Assembly (NCBI GenBank): GCA_947503175.1
Contig: CANNCO010000005.1
Coordinates: 155,984-219,983, forward strand
DNA length: 64,000 nucleotides
Reading direction: 5' to 3'
Source: an uncultured Paracoccaceae bacterium
Lineage (GTDB): Bacteria; Pseudomonadota; Alphaproteobacteria; Rhodobacterales; Rhodobacteraceae
In this document: piece by piece, positions 44,955 to 53,769 of the stretch
Position numbering within the stretch: the stretch's first letter is position 1
How the letters are laid out: each line of letters opens with the position of its first letter
The notes under the pieces: generated by a model
Told to the model about the DNA's origin: nothing
Seen by the model: only the letters and a program-made list of their open reading frames with translations
The model's database searches: none
Program-made: the position numbers and the translations under genes

Positions 44955-47108
44955 ATGACAGATACCACCGTGCACGACGAATTTGCAGATGCGCATCCTT
45001 TGGAGGTTTGCCTGATCGCCGCAGCGCGAGAATTCGGTCAGCCGTTGTCACTCGCAAGCATTCGTGGTCTCAGGACAAGTACCAACGCTGACTTGTCGAT
45101 TGACGAGTTCGTCACTCTGGCAGAACGGATTGGTTTCCTCGTCGGACTTGGCAAAACGGATCTCAGGCAACTTGATGCGGATCTGTTACCGGCGATCTTG
45201 ACCGCGCGCAACGGGCGTGCGGCCCTTGTGATCCAAAGGAAAGGTGAGGAGTTTTCGGTTCTTGATCCCGCCGTTTCAAGAACCGAGTTCGGTCTTGCCG
45301 ATATCTCTGATCTAGAAGCCGCATTCGGCGAGAACGCCATTGTGCTTCGACCGCGCGATAGATCTGAAAATGGCACGAGAGAGGCCGGTCTCGGAAGCCA
45401 CTGGTTTTGGTCCACTCTTCTCAGCAGCAAGTGGGCCTACTCGCAGGTCCTTTTGGCAGCAGCTATCTCGAATGTTCTAGGCTTGGTGACGTCGATCTTC
45501 ATTATGGTCGTTTATGATCGCGTCTTACCAAACGAAGCGGTCGAGTCGCTTTTGGCGCTGACCTTTGGAGTCGTTGTCGCATTGATCTTCGACTTTCTGA
45601 TCCGGTCTTTGCGTGCCGGTTTCATCGACCGTGCCGGACAGAAAGCAGATCTGATTATGGGCCGGCGAATCTTCGAACGGCTTGTCGATATGCAGATGCG
45701 CGCCCGCCGCGGCTCCACTGGGGCGATCGCAAATACAATGCGTGAGTTCGAAACCCTCCGGGATTTCATCACTTCAGCAACGCTTGTCGGCGTCGTCGAT
45801 CTGCCTTTTGTCGTGCTTTTCATTTTCGTGATCTACCTGGTTGGTGGCCCCTTGGCGCTTGTGCCGGCAATTGCGGTTCCTACGGTTTTGATCATTGGCG
45901 TGGCCATCCAGCCTGTACTCGGCCGTATGGCCGACAAGAGTCACGCGGAAGGACAAAACAAGCAGAGCGTGCTTGTCGAAACGATAACAGGCCTCGAAAC
46001 GATCAAGGCGCTTGGTGCCGCCGGCATCATGCGGAATCGCTGGGACCGTGCGCTTTCGCATCAGTCGAGTTATTCCTCTCGGTCGCGCGCTGCCTCACAG
46101 CTGGCGCTCAATGCGACTGCGTTCGTCCAGCAAGCATCCCAGGTCATGATCGTGTTCTATGGCGTTTTTCTCATCACCGCTGGCACAGTGAGCATGGGAG
46201 CGTTGATTGCGTGTGTAATACTCACCGGGCGAACCCTCGCTCCCCTTGCGCAGCTTGCGCAGACGATGACGCGTTTCAGCCAGGCCAAGGCATCGTTCCG
46301 TTCGATCGATGCGCTCATGGCTCAGCCAGTCGAGCATACGTCTGAGCGAACCTGGCTGGCGCGTGCGCGCCTCGAAGGCAGTATAGAGTTTCGTGACGTC
46401 TCCTTTTCCTATCCGGATCAGAAAACGCCCAGCCTTCGTAATGTTTCGTTTCGGATCGAAGTTGGTGAGAAGGTGGCATTCCTTGGCAAAATCGGATCCG
46501 GCAAGAGCACGGTTGGACGACTTGTGACGGGTCTCTACTCTGCTGACGGTGGCCAGGTTCTCATCGATGATACCGATGTTACCCATATTGCGCCGTTCGA
46601 TCTGCGTAGCAACGTGGGGGCAATGCTTCAGGATGTCTGGCTTTTTTCCGGCACGGTACGTGAAAACATCGCGGTTGGCGGAGATCGGCCAACCGATGAA
46701 GAAATACTGAGCGCATCGAAACTGGCCGGCGTGCATGACTTTGTCACACGGCACCCCCTTGGCTATGACTTGGCGATAGCCGAGCATGGCGAAGGATTGT
46801 CGGGCGGGCAAAGGCAAGCGATCGCTCTGGCCCGAGCGATTGTTGGCCAAAAACCAGTTCTCTTTCTCGATGAACCGACAAGCGCCATGGACGTTCAAAG
46901 CGAACGCGACCTTATCGCGAAATTGGGCAGTCTTCGGTCGGATCAAACCCTGATCATTGTGACACATCGAACTGCGCTGCTGGAAGCCGTCGACCGGGTA
47001 ATCGTACTTGACGACGGCTGCATTGCCGTTGATGGGCCGAAAGAAGTGCTGACGCGGAGAACAGCGCAGAGAGAGGCAAGACCGGTGGTGGTTTCCGATG
47101 CAGGGTGA
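44955..47108 (+). CDS. Type I secretion ABC transporter with C39-like domain, LapB-like
   Basis: A 717-residue exporter half-transporter. Residues 1-135 form a C39-like domain that lacks the complete peptidase motif, as in LapB and HlyB, so it should bind rather than cleave the cargo. Transmembrane helices span about 155-420. The nucleotide-binding domain has Walker A LGKIGSGKSTVGRL near 510, signature LSGGQRQAIALARA near 615, Walker B PVLFLDEPTSAMD and the H-loop VTHR. It drives secretion of the adhesin in the inner membrane. It follows the TolC gene by 3 bases and overlaps the adaptor gene by 11. Confidence 0.92.
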   Translation: MTDTTVHDEFADAHPLEVCLIAAAREFGQPLSLASIRGLRTSTNADLSIDEFVTLAERIGFLVGLGKTDLRQLDADLLPAILTARNGRAALVIQRKGEEFSVLDPAVSRTEFGLADISDLEAAFGENAIVLRPRDRSENGTREAGLGSHWFWSTLLSSKWAYSQVLLAAAISNVLGLVTSIFIMVVYDRVLPNEAVESLLALTFGVVVALIFDFLIRSLRAGFIDRAGQKADLIMGRRIFERLVDMQMRARRGSTGAIANTMREFETLRDFITSATLVGVVDLPFVVLFIFVIYLVGGPLALVPAIAVPTVLIIGVAIQPVLGRMADKSHAEGQNKQSVLVETITGLETIKALGAAGIMRNRWDRALSHQSSYSSRSRAASQLALNATAFVQQASQVMIVFYGVFLITAGTVSMGALIACVILTGRTLAPLAQLAQTMTRFSQAKASFRSIDALMAQPVEHTSERTWLARARLEGSIEFRDVSFSYPDQKTPSLRNVSFRIEVGEKVAFLGKIGSGKSTVGRLVTGLYSADGGQVLIDDTDVTHIAPFDLRSNVGAMLQDVWLFSGTVRENIAVGGDRPTDEEILSASKLAGVHDFVTRHPLGYDLAIAEHGEGLSGGQRQAIALARAIVGQKPVLFLDEPTSAMDVQSERDLIAKLGSLRSDQTLIIVTHRTALLEAVDRVIVLDDGCIAVDGPKEVLTRRTAQREARPVVVSDAG

Positions 47109-48405
47109 CGATGCGTTTCTGCGCCTCATCAAGAAGCGCCACCATGATCGAGGAATTCGCGCATCGCTCCTGCTCTTCTGCACGCTGTTCTTCCTCGTAT
47201 TCGTTGTCATATGGGCGGCCTACACGGAGATCGACGATGTCGTTCGTGCCGACGGGCGCGTGGTTCCCAAAAGCAGCCTGCAGACTTTGCAGGCTCCGGA
47301 AAGTGGATCAGTCAGAAACGTTTTTGTGCGCGAGGGAGATATCGTCGAGGCGGGGCAAGTACTGATGGAGATGGATCAGACCAGATTTGCTGGCCATCTT
47401 GATCAGGAACAGCAGCACTTCTATGCGCTTCAAGCCAGACTAATTCGCCTGCGGAGCGAGGTAAGTGGCGACCCGCTCGATTTCCCCGAGGCACTTGAAG
47501 CTCAAGCACGAGATGTTGTGGCCTCGGAGCGCTCGCTATTCCGGGCGCGCCAAACAGAATTCAATGCAGAAAGGGAGGTTCTCGCTGTTCAGCGTGAAAG
47601 ACAAATACAGGCCTTGGCCGAGGCGCAGAACCTGCTGGAAATAGTCGACAGGACCTACCGGTTGACCGGAGAACGGGTCACGACGCTGGAGCCGCTCGTG
47701 GAACGTGGCTTGGAACCGCAGACCTCGCTCCTGCAGCTTCAGATCGAAGTGAGTGAAGCACAAGGCCGGCTTGCACAGAGCTCCTCCCGTCTGGTTCAGG
47801 AGCAATCGCGCCTCACCGAAATTGAGAGCCGAATGAAGGCGTTGGAAAGTCAGTTCCATGCAAAAGCACTAGAAGACCTGAGCCGCACAACCAATGAGTT
47901 GGCGGCTCTTGCGCCGTCCGTTCCAGTATTGGAGCAGCGCGTCCGTGATACCGAAATTCGTTCTCCGGTTGATGGAGTCGTCAATCAGATATTCGTATCG
48001 TCACTTGGCGGCATCGCGGGAATGGGCGACGATCTCATCGAGATAGTACCGATCAACGAGATGCCAGTCGTCGAGGCCTTTGTTCGACCGTCAAACATTG
48101 CGTTTCTTTACCTCGGGCAGTCGGTCAACGTCAAAGTTACAGCGTATGACTTCTCACGCTACGGTGCGTTATCGGGCGAAATTCAAAGGATCGGCGCTGG
48201 TCCCGTATTACATCCGGAGCGAGATGACAGCGTGTTTGCAGTCGAAGTCGTCACAACAAACAAGCTGCGAGACGCGTCTGAGCAGCCTTTGCCTATCTTG
48301 CCAGGCATGATCGCAGAAATCGAGTTCGTATCAGAGCGGAAAACTGTGCTCGACTACATCACGCAACCAGTTGTTAGGGTGCGGGACCGAGCATTTCGGG
48401 ACTAG
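47098..48405 (+). CDS. Type I secretion membrane-fusion protein, LapC-like
   Basis: A 435-residue HlyD-family adaptor. A short cytoplasmic tail is followed by one transmembrane helix (about 22-44, ASLLLFCTLFFLVFVV). The lipoyl half-motifs are SLQTLQAPESGSVRNVFVREGD near 60 and TEIRSPVDGVVNQIFV near 285, with a long coiled coil between. The C-terminal beta domain ends with DYITQPVVRVRDRAFRD. It links the ABC transporter to the TolC-like duct. The ATG overlaps the ABC gene. It is the last gene of the operon, and a perfect island dyad lies 65 bases after its stop. Confidence 0.92.
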   Translation: MQGDDAFLRLIKKRHHDRGIRASLLLFCTLFFLVFVVIWAAYTEIDDVVRADGRVVPKSSLQTLQAPESGSVRNVFVREGDIVEAGQVLMEMDQTRFAGHLDQEQQHFYALQARLIRLRSEVSGDPLDFPEALEAQARDVVASERSLFRARQTEFNAEREVLAVQRERQIQALAEAQNLLEIVDRTYRLTGERVTTLEPLVERGLEPQTSLLQLQIEVSEAQGRLAQSSSRLVQEQSRLTEIESRMKALESQFHAKALEDLSRTTNELAALAPSVPVLEQRVRDTEIRSPVDGVVNQIFVSSLGGIAGMGDDLIEIVPINEMPVVEAFVRPSNIAFLYLGQSVNVKVTAYDFSRYGALSGEIQRIGAGPVLHPERDDSVFAVEVVTTNKLRDASEQPLPILPGMIAEIEFVSERKTVLDYITQPVVRVRDRAFRD

Positions 48406-48469
48406 TCTTCAAGTGTGGATGCGGTCGCGACAGACCTCAGCATACGCGGTCCCGATTCTGCAAATATAA

Positions 48470-48482
48470 AGTCATATTGACT
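48470..48482. promoter_or_regulatory. Perfect dyad AGTCA-TAT-TGACT
   Basis: A perfect 13-base dyad in the gap between the adaptor gene and the membrane/pseudo-receiver gene, 78 bases before the latter. Its right arm is part of TTGACT. A T-run and another TTGACT (48490-48495) follow. It is one of four perfect copies in the island and is a candidate operator. Confidence 0.6.
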
Positions 48483-48559
48483 TATTTTTTTGACTGACAC
48501 ACACTCTGCCCCGGAACGTGTTGTGCTGTGTTTGATGCGATCTCGCATCATGTTGCTTG

Positions 48560-49678
48560 ATGGGGAAGTCGATGTTGGAGCAGGAAACCTTGCCGGGCGA
48601 ACCGATGATGGTCGCCAATGTACTCACCGGAGTAATCGTTGGGCTTATTTCATCGGTGCTTTTGTGCATATCCATCCTTTCTGGATATAACTTATCGTAC
48701 TGGCTTGTTTTTCCTGTCTATATCGTAAGCGGAGTGGCTGCGACTCTCGTTGTTTCGTTTCTCTATTTTCTGGGGAAACCGGCCAACTCATCGGGGGATC
48801 AATCAAGTTTCTCTCGCACTTCGAACATAATTGCGCAGCGTGGGCGGGGCAGTTTTTCAGTCGATGATGATACCCGATTCGATCTGCCGATGAGTGACGA
48901 CCCTTTTGATAATAAAATTCAAACTGATGATTGCTCTGCGGTCGATTTTATCATTTCAGAGAAACCCGCCACAGGTGGGGCTCATTCGAGCAAAGCAAGG
49001 ACGGCGGCTCGACCGCGGATGCAATCCGTTTCCTCGCTGGTTAACAGCGACCGGAGCATATCGCCGACCCGCTGGCAATACACTGAAGATCAGCACCGGA
49101 CCGGTCGGTGGAGTGCTTCACCCTGTTTTGTTGCTCGTTTCTTCTCTGAGAAGATCAATACTGAGGGAGCTCCTATGAGACCACTAAGCGAGGGCCTGAT
49201 CGACCGGCTGTTTGGTCGTGTTGTTGATTTGAGGCCGGAGACTGAGTTTGGGCGTGATGGCATAATCGGCTATTTTGGAGAGCCGACATCTGGAAGCCTC
49301 GATGAAATAACCCGATGGGCCGGACCGCAACGTGGATTGGTCTTTGCGTCGTCTACAGATGAAATGCGATGGCCTGAAGTTCTGGCTGTCGCCCAACTCG
49401 CACAGGTTTGTTTCATCGACGCGGACTACATGGGAGATTTGGAAGCAACGATCGACTTCTGCGTGCGTCTTAGAAACGGAGCACGACAGACCCCGCTTGT
49501 TCTGATCTCAAGTGAGGTTCGCGGCCACGATCTTACCGCAGAACGATGCGCGATCTGTGATGCGACGCTGATGCCTCCCCTTTCGGAACGTATTATTCAG
49601 ACCGGAGTTTCTGCCGCCCAGGAAAACTTCAGTAGGTATTCGTTAGCATCATTCAGTTCGTCGCGATACGAAAGGTAA
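48560..49678 (+). CDS. Membrane protein with C-terminal pseudo-receiver domain
   Basis: An open frame of 372 residues of unknown function. Two hydrophobic helices lie near the N-terminus (VANVLTGVIVGLISSVLLCI and the YWLVFPVYIVSGVAATLVVS segment). A long, polar, low-complexity linker follows. The last 165 residues resemble a response-regulator receiver: VCFIDADYMGD is like strand 3, TPLVLISSE like strand 4 and ATLMPPLS like strand 5, but the usual lysine is Met and the acidic pocket is incomplete. An internal ATG at 49175, with GAGGGAG upstream, could make the receiver part alone. ATG 48560 and 48572 are both possible starts. Confidence 0.6.
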   Translation: MGKSMLEQETLPGEPMMVANVLTGVIVGLISSVLLCISILSGYNLSYWLVFPVYIVSGVAATLVVSFLYFLGKPANSSGDQSSFSRTSNIIAQRGRGSFSVDDDTRFDLPMSDDPFDNKIQTDDCSAVDFIISEKPATGGAHSSKARTAARPRMQSVSSLVNSDRSISPTRWQYTEDQHRTGRWSASPCFVARFFSEKINTEGAPMRPLSEGLIDRLFGRVVDLRPETEFGRDGIIGYFGEPTSGSLDEITRWAGPQRGLVFASSTDEMRWPEVLAVAQLAQVCFIDADYMGDLEATIDFCVRLRNGARQTPLVLISSEVRGHDLTAERCAICDATLMPPLSERIIQTGVSAAQENFSRYSLASFSSSRYER

Positions 49679-50351
49679 CGGAAGGCCGAGCCATCGCTAA
49701 TCCTGTTCGTGCAAACACAGCTTGCCGGCAAAGTATTTCAGGGGGCGAGGGTGCGTGCAGAGACGTCATGTTTCGGCGCTGGCCTCTGATTGCGAGATGA
49801 GCATCGTCGCGAAGGCCGCCGCAACAGATGGCGTGTACAAGCCTGGCTCTGCCCGCGGGTTCCCGCCACTAATCGTGTCTCACTCGGATCACGAGGAGAC
49901 ATGCTGAGATAGGACTGGCGTTCGAGGTGGCCGCGCGCATCTTCTTCCTCTTCGGAGAAAGAAGGGTCGGGGTATAGTCTCATCCTCTCTCAAGGCAACC
50001 CCAGTTAACGTTAGGTCAATACTCAAGTCAGATTGACTTTTTTGAGTGCTTTCATTAGCAGGGGAGGCTGACAACAACAGCGGATTTTCTCGACACAATC
50101 GGTTTTCTTCGCAATCCTGCATCCAGAGCCGGATGGGCTCAAGATTGGCACGGCGCGCAGCTTCTGGTAAGTGGTTAATGAAAATAGAGTGTTTATGATG
50201 GCTCGGGTGTATGGTTGGAGGGTAGTGCTCCGGTCCGATTACTTAAGAACAGACGGTGCTTTGACCAAAGCGCCTGCGTCTGTATTTCCCTTTGTTATCT
50301 GGTGTTATCTTTTTCGATTGCTGTGCTGCGAACTGAATTCGAAGCCAACAA
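49679..50351. other. Intergenic region with perfect dyad AGTCA-GAT-TGACT
   Basis: No convincing gene in 673 bases. At 50026-50038 is AGTCA-GAT-TGACT, a perfect copy of the island dyad, followed by a T-run and then TAGCAG 17 bases after TTGACT, which might be a weak -10. GGGGAGGCTGAC at 50061-50072 recurs at 53308. The stretch leads to the first winged-helix gene, 314 bases from the dyad, so a long untranslated leader or another small transcript is possible. Confidence 0.5.
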
Positions 50352-50666
50352 ATGTCTGACAAGTTCAAGATAACAACAGCTGCGCGCCTTCGCGAGCTGC
50401 TTGCCACGATGGAGCGCGATCTCGGCCTCGAATCCCTTTCGACCAACGAACTGAATGTGCTCTACGTAGTGCGTCTTCTCAGTGAGAACTCATCAGACTT
50501 TGTAGCCGAGGCCGCAGAAATTCGCGATCACACGATCACACGTCATATGAGCCAACCGACGCTCAACCGAACAATACGTTCTCTGCTGGATAAGGGATAC
50601 CTCGACACGGCGCCGAACTATAAGGCGAAGCGGTATCGTCTCGGTCCCAAAGCAGCCGAAGCCTGA
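50352..50666 (+). CDS. Small winged-helix DNA-binding protein, copy A
   Basis: A 104-residue protein. It begins MSDKFKITTAARLRELLATM, then SLSTNELNVLYVVRLLSEN, and HMSQPTLNRTIRSLLDKGYL, which reads as the recognition helix and wing of a MarR-like winged helix. The end YKAKRYRLGPKA is basic. There is no sensor domain. By my count 69 of 104 residues match the second copy at 52789, without gaps. The function is unknown. Nearby dyads of the AGTCA-N3-TGACT type are natural candidates for its site. The upstream sequence shows no strong Shine-Dalgarno sequence. Confidence 0.75.
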   Translation: MSDKFKITTAARLRELLATMERDLGLESLSTNELNVLYVVRLLSENSSDFVAEAAEIRDHTITRHMSQPTLNRTIRSLLDKGYLDTAPNYKAKRYRLGPKAAEA

Positions 50667-50856
50667 AAACAAAGCTCGAGACTGATCTCATTGTTGGTCA
50701 AGCCATGTCTGCGGCCGGTCTGACGAAAATGGCGGATTGCTTGGTGTGTCATGCTCGCGATTGCAGGAAATTCTGAACTTAGATGCGACCAGTTCCTGAC
50801 TTCAGTACCGTTCAGATCAAGCCAGCCAGATCCGCCCGACATGTCGATGCTGGCGT

Positions 50857-51501
50857 TCATGCTTGGTGTCTTGCGCGTACGGGGAGTCGCAAGCGTTCCT
50901 TCATGCGGAAGAGTGCCAGTAGCGCGAGCAAGGTGAGTGTCCCGCCTGCGACATCGCCGACAACACTCATGCTAAGGAATATGAAGAATTCCGTAATCGT
51001 CATGTCCACGAGATAGGGAAGCTGAATAATGATCGCCTGGAGTATCGACGCCAAAAACGTGATCAGGATCAGCAATCTCCAAGCGTGGAACCGCCTGCGA
51101 ATAGCAAAGTCCGGCTCCATCAACTTCATCACGGATATCACAATCGAGGCCGCAGACAGATAGATTGTCAGCGTCACAAGTCCTGCCCAATCCAGTATGC
51201 CTCCAAGGATGACATGTTGCGCCAAGGCCGTTGGCATAACGTATATGACCGCCCACCAGCCATACATCCAAGCGGCCAGCGCCTTTATCACGGCGGGGAG
51301 AAACAGCAAGACTGGCATCAGAGCTAACGTCTCTGTCAGCGATCCGCCCAGTAGCGCACTCTGAACGGGAAAGATCACAAGCCAGGTTAGTCCGACCGCG
51401 AGACCGTGCAAAAGGCTGAACTCCAACACCCTTCGACAATGGTCACGACAGCCGCAGAAGCGCAGGGGCGGTTCGAAGCGGTGCACACCATCTTCCTTCA
51501 C
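50857..51501 (-). CDS. Polytopic membrane protein, MASE1-like ending
   Basis: A protein of up to 214 residues with about six transmembrane helices, for example VGLTWLVIFPVQSALLGG and WAGLVTLTIYLSAASIVISV. The last helix region, SMSVVGDVAGGTLTLLALLALF, recalls the end of MASE1 sensory domains, but no output domain is attached. I cannot name a function. The listed start is GTG 51501, which would put the dyad at 51510-51522 only 9 bases upstream; a later GTG at 51429 (VLEFSLLHGLAVG) is as likely and would leave room for a promoter. It converges on the winged-helix gene A. Confidence 0.65.
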   Translation of the reverse strand: MKEDGVHRFEPPLRFCGCRDHCRRVLEFSLLHGLAVGLTWLVIFPVQSALLGGSLTETLALMPVLLFLPAVIKALAAWMYGWWAVIYVMPTALAQHVILGGILDWAGLVTLTIYLSAASIVISVMKLMEPDFAIRRRFHAWRLLILITFLASILQAIIIQLPYLVDMTITEFFIFLSMSVVGDVAGGTLTLLALLALFRMKERLRLPVRARHQA

Positions 51502-51509
51502 GATCTAAT

Positions 51510-51522
51510 AGTCACAGTGACT
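51510..51522. promoter_or_regulatory. Perfect dyad AGTCA-CAG-TGACT
   Basis: Third perfect copy of the island dyad, just upstream of the leftward membrane-protein gene. Flanking bases extend the symmetry to TAGTCA and TGACTA. It is well placed to be an operator for that gene. Confidence 0.6.
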
Positions 51523-52788
51523 ATAAATAGCGTGTTGATAACACATCAGCAAGTCGAGAAGAACGCAGTCGCGCGCCGACCGCCGCAAGACAAACAATTC
51601 CAAGAAGAAACTTGATAGCGCATCATTGTCATAGCCAGATGTCCGTACCTGAAGTCAACTAGAAGAATCTCATGCGGCTAATAAATAAGGATAAAAAATC
51701 ATGCCAGTACATACGCCAGACTGAGTTACCCAACGTAAAGAGCGGTTTCTTGCCAAGGACAAGTCGTCACCAGTCGACAAAAACAGGTCCTCGAAGCAAA
51801 TGCAGATGTCGGGAACTTGACAAAGAATCATCTTCGAAAAACGACAAATTTTGACTTTTTGTTGGCCCTGCCGGGAAGACACGGAGTGCATGATGGACAG
51901 CCGGTTTCGGGGGCCGAGCAAGTGCATTTCCTAAAGGGACGGAAACTGCGTTTGCCAACATACGGGCGCTGCTGCCGGTTACGACCACGGCCCGTTCCAG
52001 CGAGTTGAAAGAGCATCTGATAGTAACTGGCCCGCTCCCCCGAAACGTCTTTGATTTATGGTTAACCTGTTCACCGAATAAGGAGTTACGCGATGATGAA
52101 AAGGGAGGCTAGCTATCTAGGAATCTCCCTGCACGCCGGCCTTCCATGACTGGCATCGCAACTGCTCGCCCCGAAGCTGTCGGGGCGATGAGGCAGCAAT
52201 CCTCTCCTGTCGTGTCACTTCGCGCCGTCGCATTGGCGCTCATGTTGAAAACGTGGGTGCAAAGGTGATGCGTCATCGGCTTCGCTGGCCGCCCAACGGC
52301 CCCTTTCAAAAGGGTCGGCAGTTTTCCGCTCTATCCAAAGCATTAACGACAACTTCCCTGTATGATCAGGTGCAAGATTTTGCCAGATTCTGATCGTGTC
52401 CGCTTTATGCGCGAAAGCCAAATCGCCCCATGGGGGATGATTCCAGTTGGTGTACGCGGAATGCCACGGATTGGCCCTCATGATGCCGGATTTCTGCGCA
52501 ATAGTGACTAAGTTGGGGTTGCCTTGATTTTATCGCGCGTAAAATTTTACGATTGCCGTCGGTGATGCCGAATGTGGGGCCGCGATGGAATCCACGCAAT
52601 CTCAAGAAGGAAACACTGGTGCAAGCTATTGTCGGGCCTCATCCACGTATTTCGCCACTGTTTGTTTTTAGGCGATTTGAACAATTCATGGGTCACGAAC
52701 CCGACGAGCACGAGCGTTCTGCAGGTTCGATTGACCGAATTTCTTGCCATTCCCAAAGCCGAACTTGAGCAGAGGTCCATCCAATACC
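51523..52788. other. Gene-poor region between the membrane protein and winged-helix B
   Basis: I see no convincing gene in 1.27 kb. Several short frames occur on both strands without domains or starts with good ribosome-binding sites. On the minus strand near 52160-52240 the reading SDTTGEDCCLIAP faintly recalls the start of IS5-type transposases, but it is too short to call. The base composition is mixed, as in decayed DNA. Confidence 0.4.
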
Positions 52789-53103
52789 ATGTCTGACCGG
52801 ATCAAAATCACGACCGCCGCACGCCTGCGAGAGCTCATTTCCACGCTGGAACGGGAACTTGGTTTCGACACGCTTTCCGCCAACGAGTTGAACGTCCTCT
52901 ATGTCGTCCGCCTGCTGTCGGACGAAGCGGGAACCTCGGCCGTTGAAAGCTCCAGGATCCGAGCGCATCCGATAATTCAACGCATGAGCCAGCCGACCTT
53001 CAACCGGGCCATACGCGCACTGCTGGAAAAGGGATATCTGGAGACACCGCCGAGGTATAAGGCCAAGCGTTACCGCCTCGGGCCAAAAACCGCCGAGACG
53101 TGA
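52789..53103 (+). CDS. Small winged-helix DNA-binding protein, copy B
   Basis: A 104-residue paralogue of the protein at 50352, about two-thirds identical without gaps. The most conserved parts are KITTAARLREL, NELNVLYVVRLLS and the recognition region RMSQPTFNRAIRALLEKGYL, plus YKAKRYRLGPK at the end. The least conserved part is the loop at residues 45-65. So the two probably bind related DNA sequences but may differ in partner or signal. ATG 52789 matches the start of copy A; an upstream ATG at 52744 would add an unrelated tail. Confidence 0.75.
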   Translation: MSDRIKITTAARLRELISTLERELGFDTLSANELNVLYVVRLLSDEAGTSAVESSRIRAHPIIQRMSQPTFNRAIRALLEKGYLETPPRYKAKRYRLGPKTAET

Positions 53104-53307
53104 CTTTCAAGGCGATACACTGGGCCGAAGACCAAATCCCGATATGTTGAACCAGCCGAAGTTCCGACTTGGCTCACCGTTTCCATTCTTCGGCGGTCCG
53201 AGGCGGGCCTAGCCGCGCCTGAAACTCTGTGGAAGTCGTGCAGTTAAGTTGTTGTCGGATAGAGTGAGATTTGCCCTTGTTGGGATCACTGATCTTTCCT
53301 TAAAAAA

Positions 53308-53387
53308 GGGGAGGCTGACTGGGAGGGGGGTCCCACGTCTGAGATAGAAACGACATACCGGTCAACATGACCGTTCTCAGCCTCCCC
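53308..53387. repeat. Inverted repeat flanking a GTCA-N3-TGAC dyad
   Basis: GGGGAGGCTGA (53308-53318) and its exact complement TCAGCCTCCCC (53377-53387) enclose 58 bases. Inside, 53360-53372 reads GGTCA-ACA-TGACC, a perfect dyad sharing the GTCA-N3-TGAC core of the island sites. The left arm sequence also occurs at 50061. The unit could be a small mobile-element end, a structured RNA or an operator array. Confidence 0.55.
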
Positions 53388-53756
53388 AAGATGGCCCAGG
53401 CGGTGGGCCATCTGTACCGCGGCACACTGGTTCTGGGCTGTAAGGCAAGTGGCCGCGGACTCTTGTGTTAGAAGAGATCCTTCAAGCGATTTCGGGTGTT
53501 ATGCGGTCATCACCAATGGTGACACACTTATCCACAGGGTTTGCCATGTCATTCCCCGCGCGGCAGGCGAGGAAAACGGTGACAACGCTCGTTCAGCAAC
53601 GCAGTCACCCTAATTGAAATAAACACTGGTCCGACCTTCTCGTAGTCTACTTTGCTCTTACCATCACAGCCTTGAACGGAGCGCCCCCTGGAATTGATCG
53701 CTCTCCAATTCAGGCTCTAGTCGTACAAGGTGGAACCTGTCAGTTCAATATAAAAA

Positions 53757-53769
53757 AGTCATAATGACT
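53757..53769. promoter_or_regulatory. Perfect dyad AGTCA-TAA-TGACT
   Basis: Fourth perfect copy, in an AT-rich patch about 650 bases after winged-helix B and upstream of the broken methylase gene. TTATCC lies 17 bases after ATGACT and could be a weak -10, so a promoter may have served a gene that is now lost. Confidence 0.55.

Noticed and set aside
48560..49678. Possible LapD replacement
   Set aside because: It has no sizeable periplasmic domain and no GGDEF or EAL features; only its position suggests it.
50171..50359. Small frame ending at the start of winged-helix A
   Set aside because: No recognisable feature or ribosome-binding site; probably leader sequence.
52105..52309. Possible IS5 transposase fragment on the minus strand
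   Set aside because: Only about a dozen residues (SDTTGEDCCLIAP) resemble the family; too little to call.
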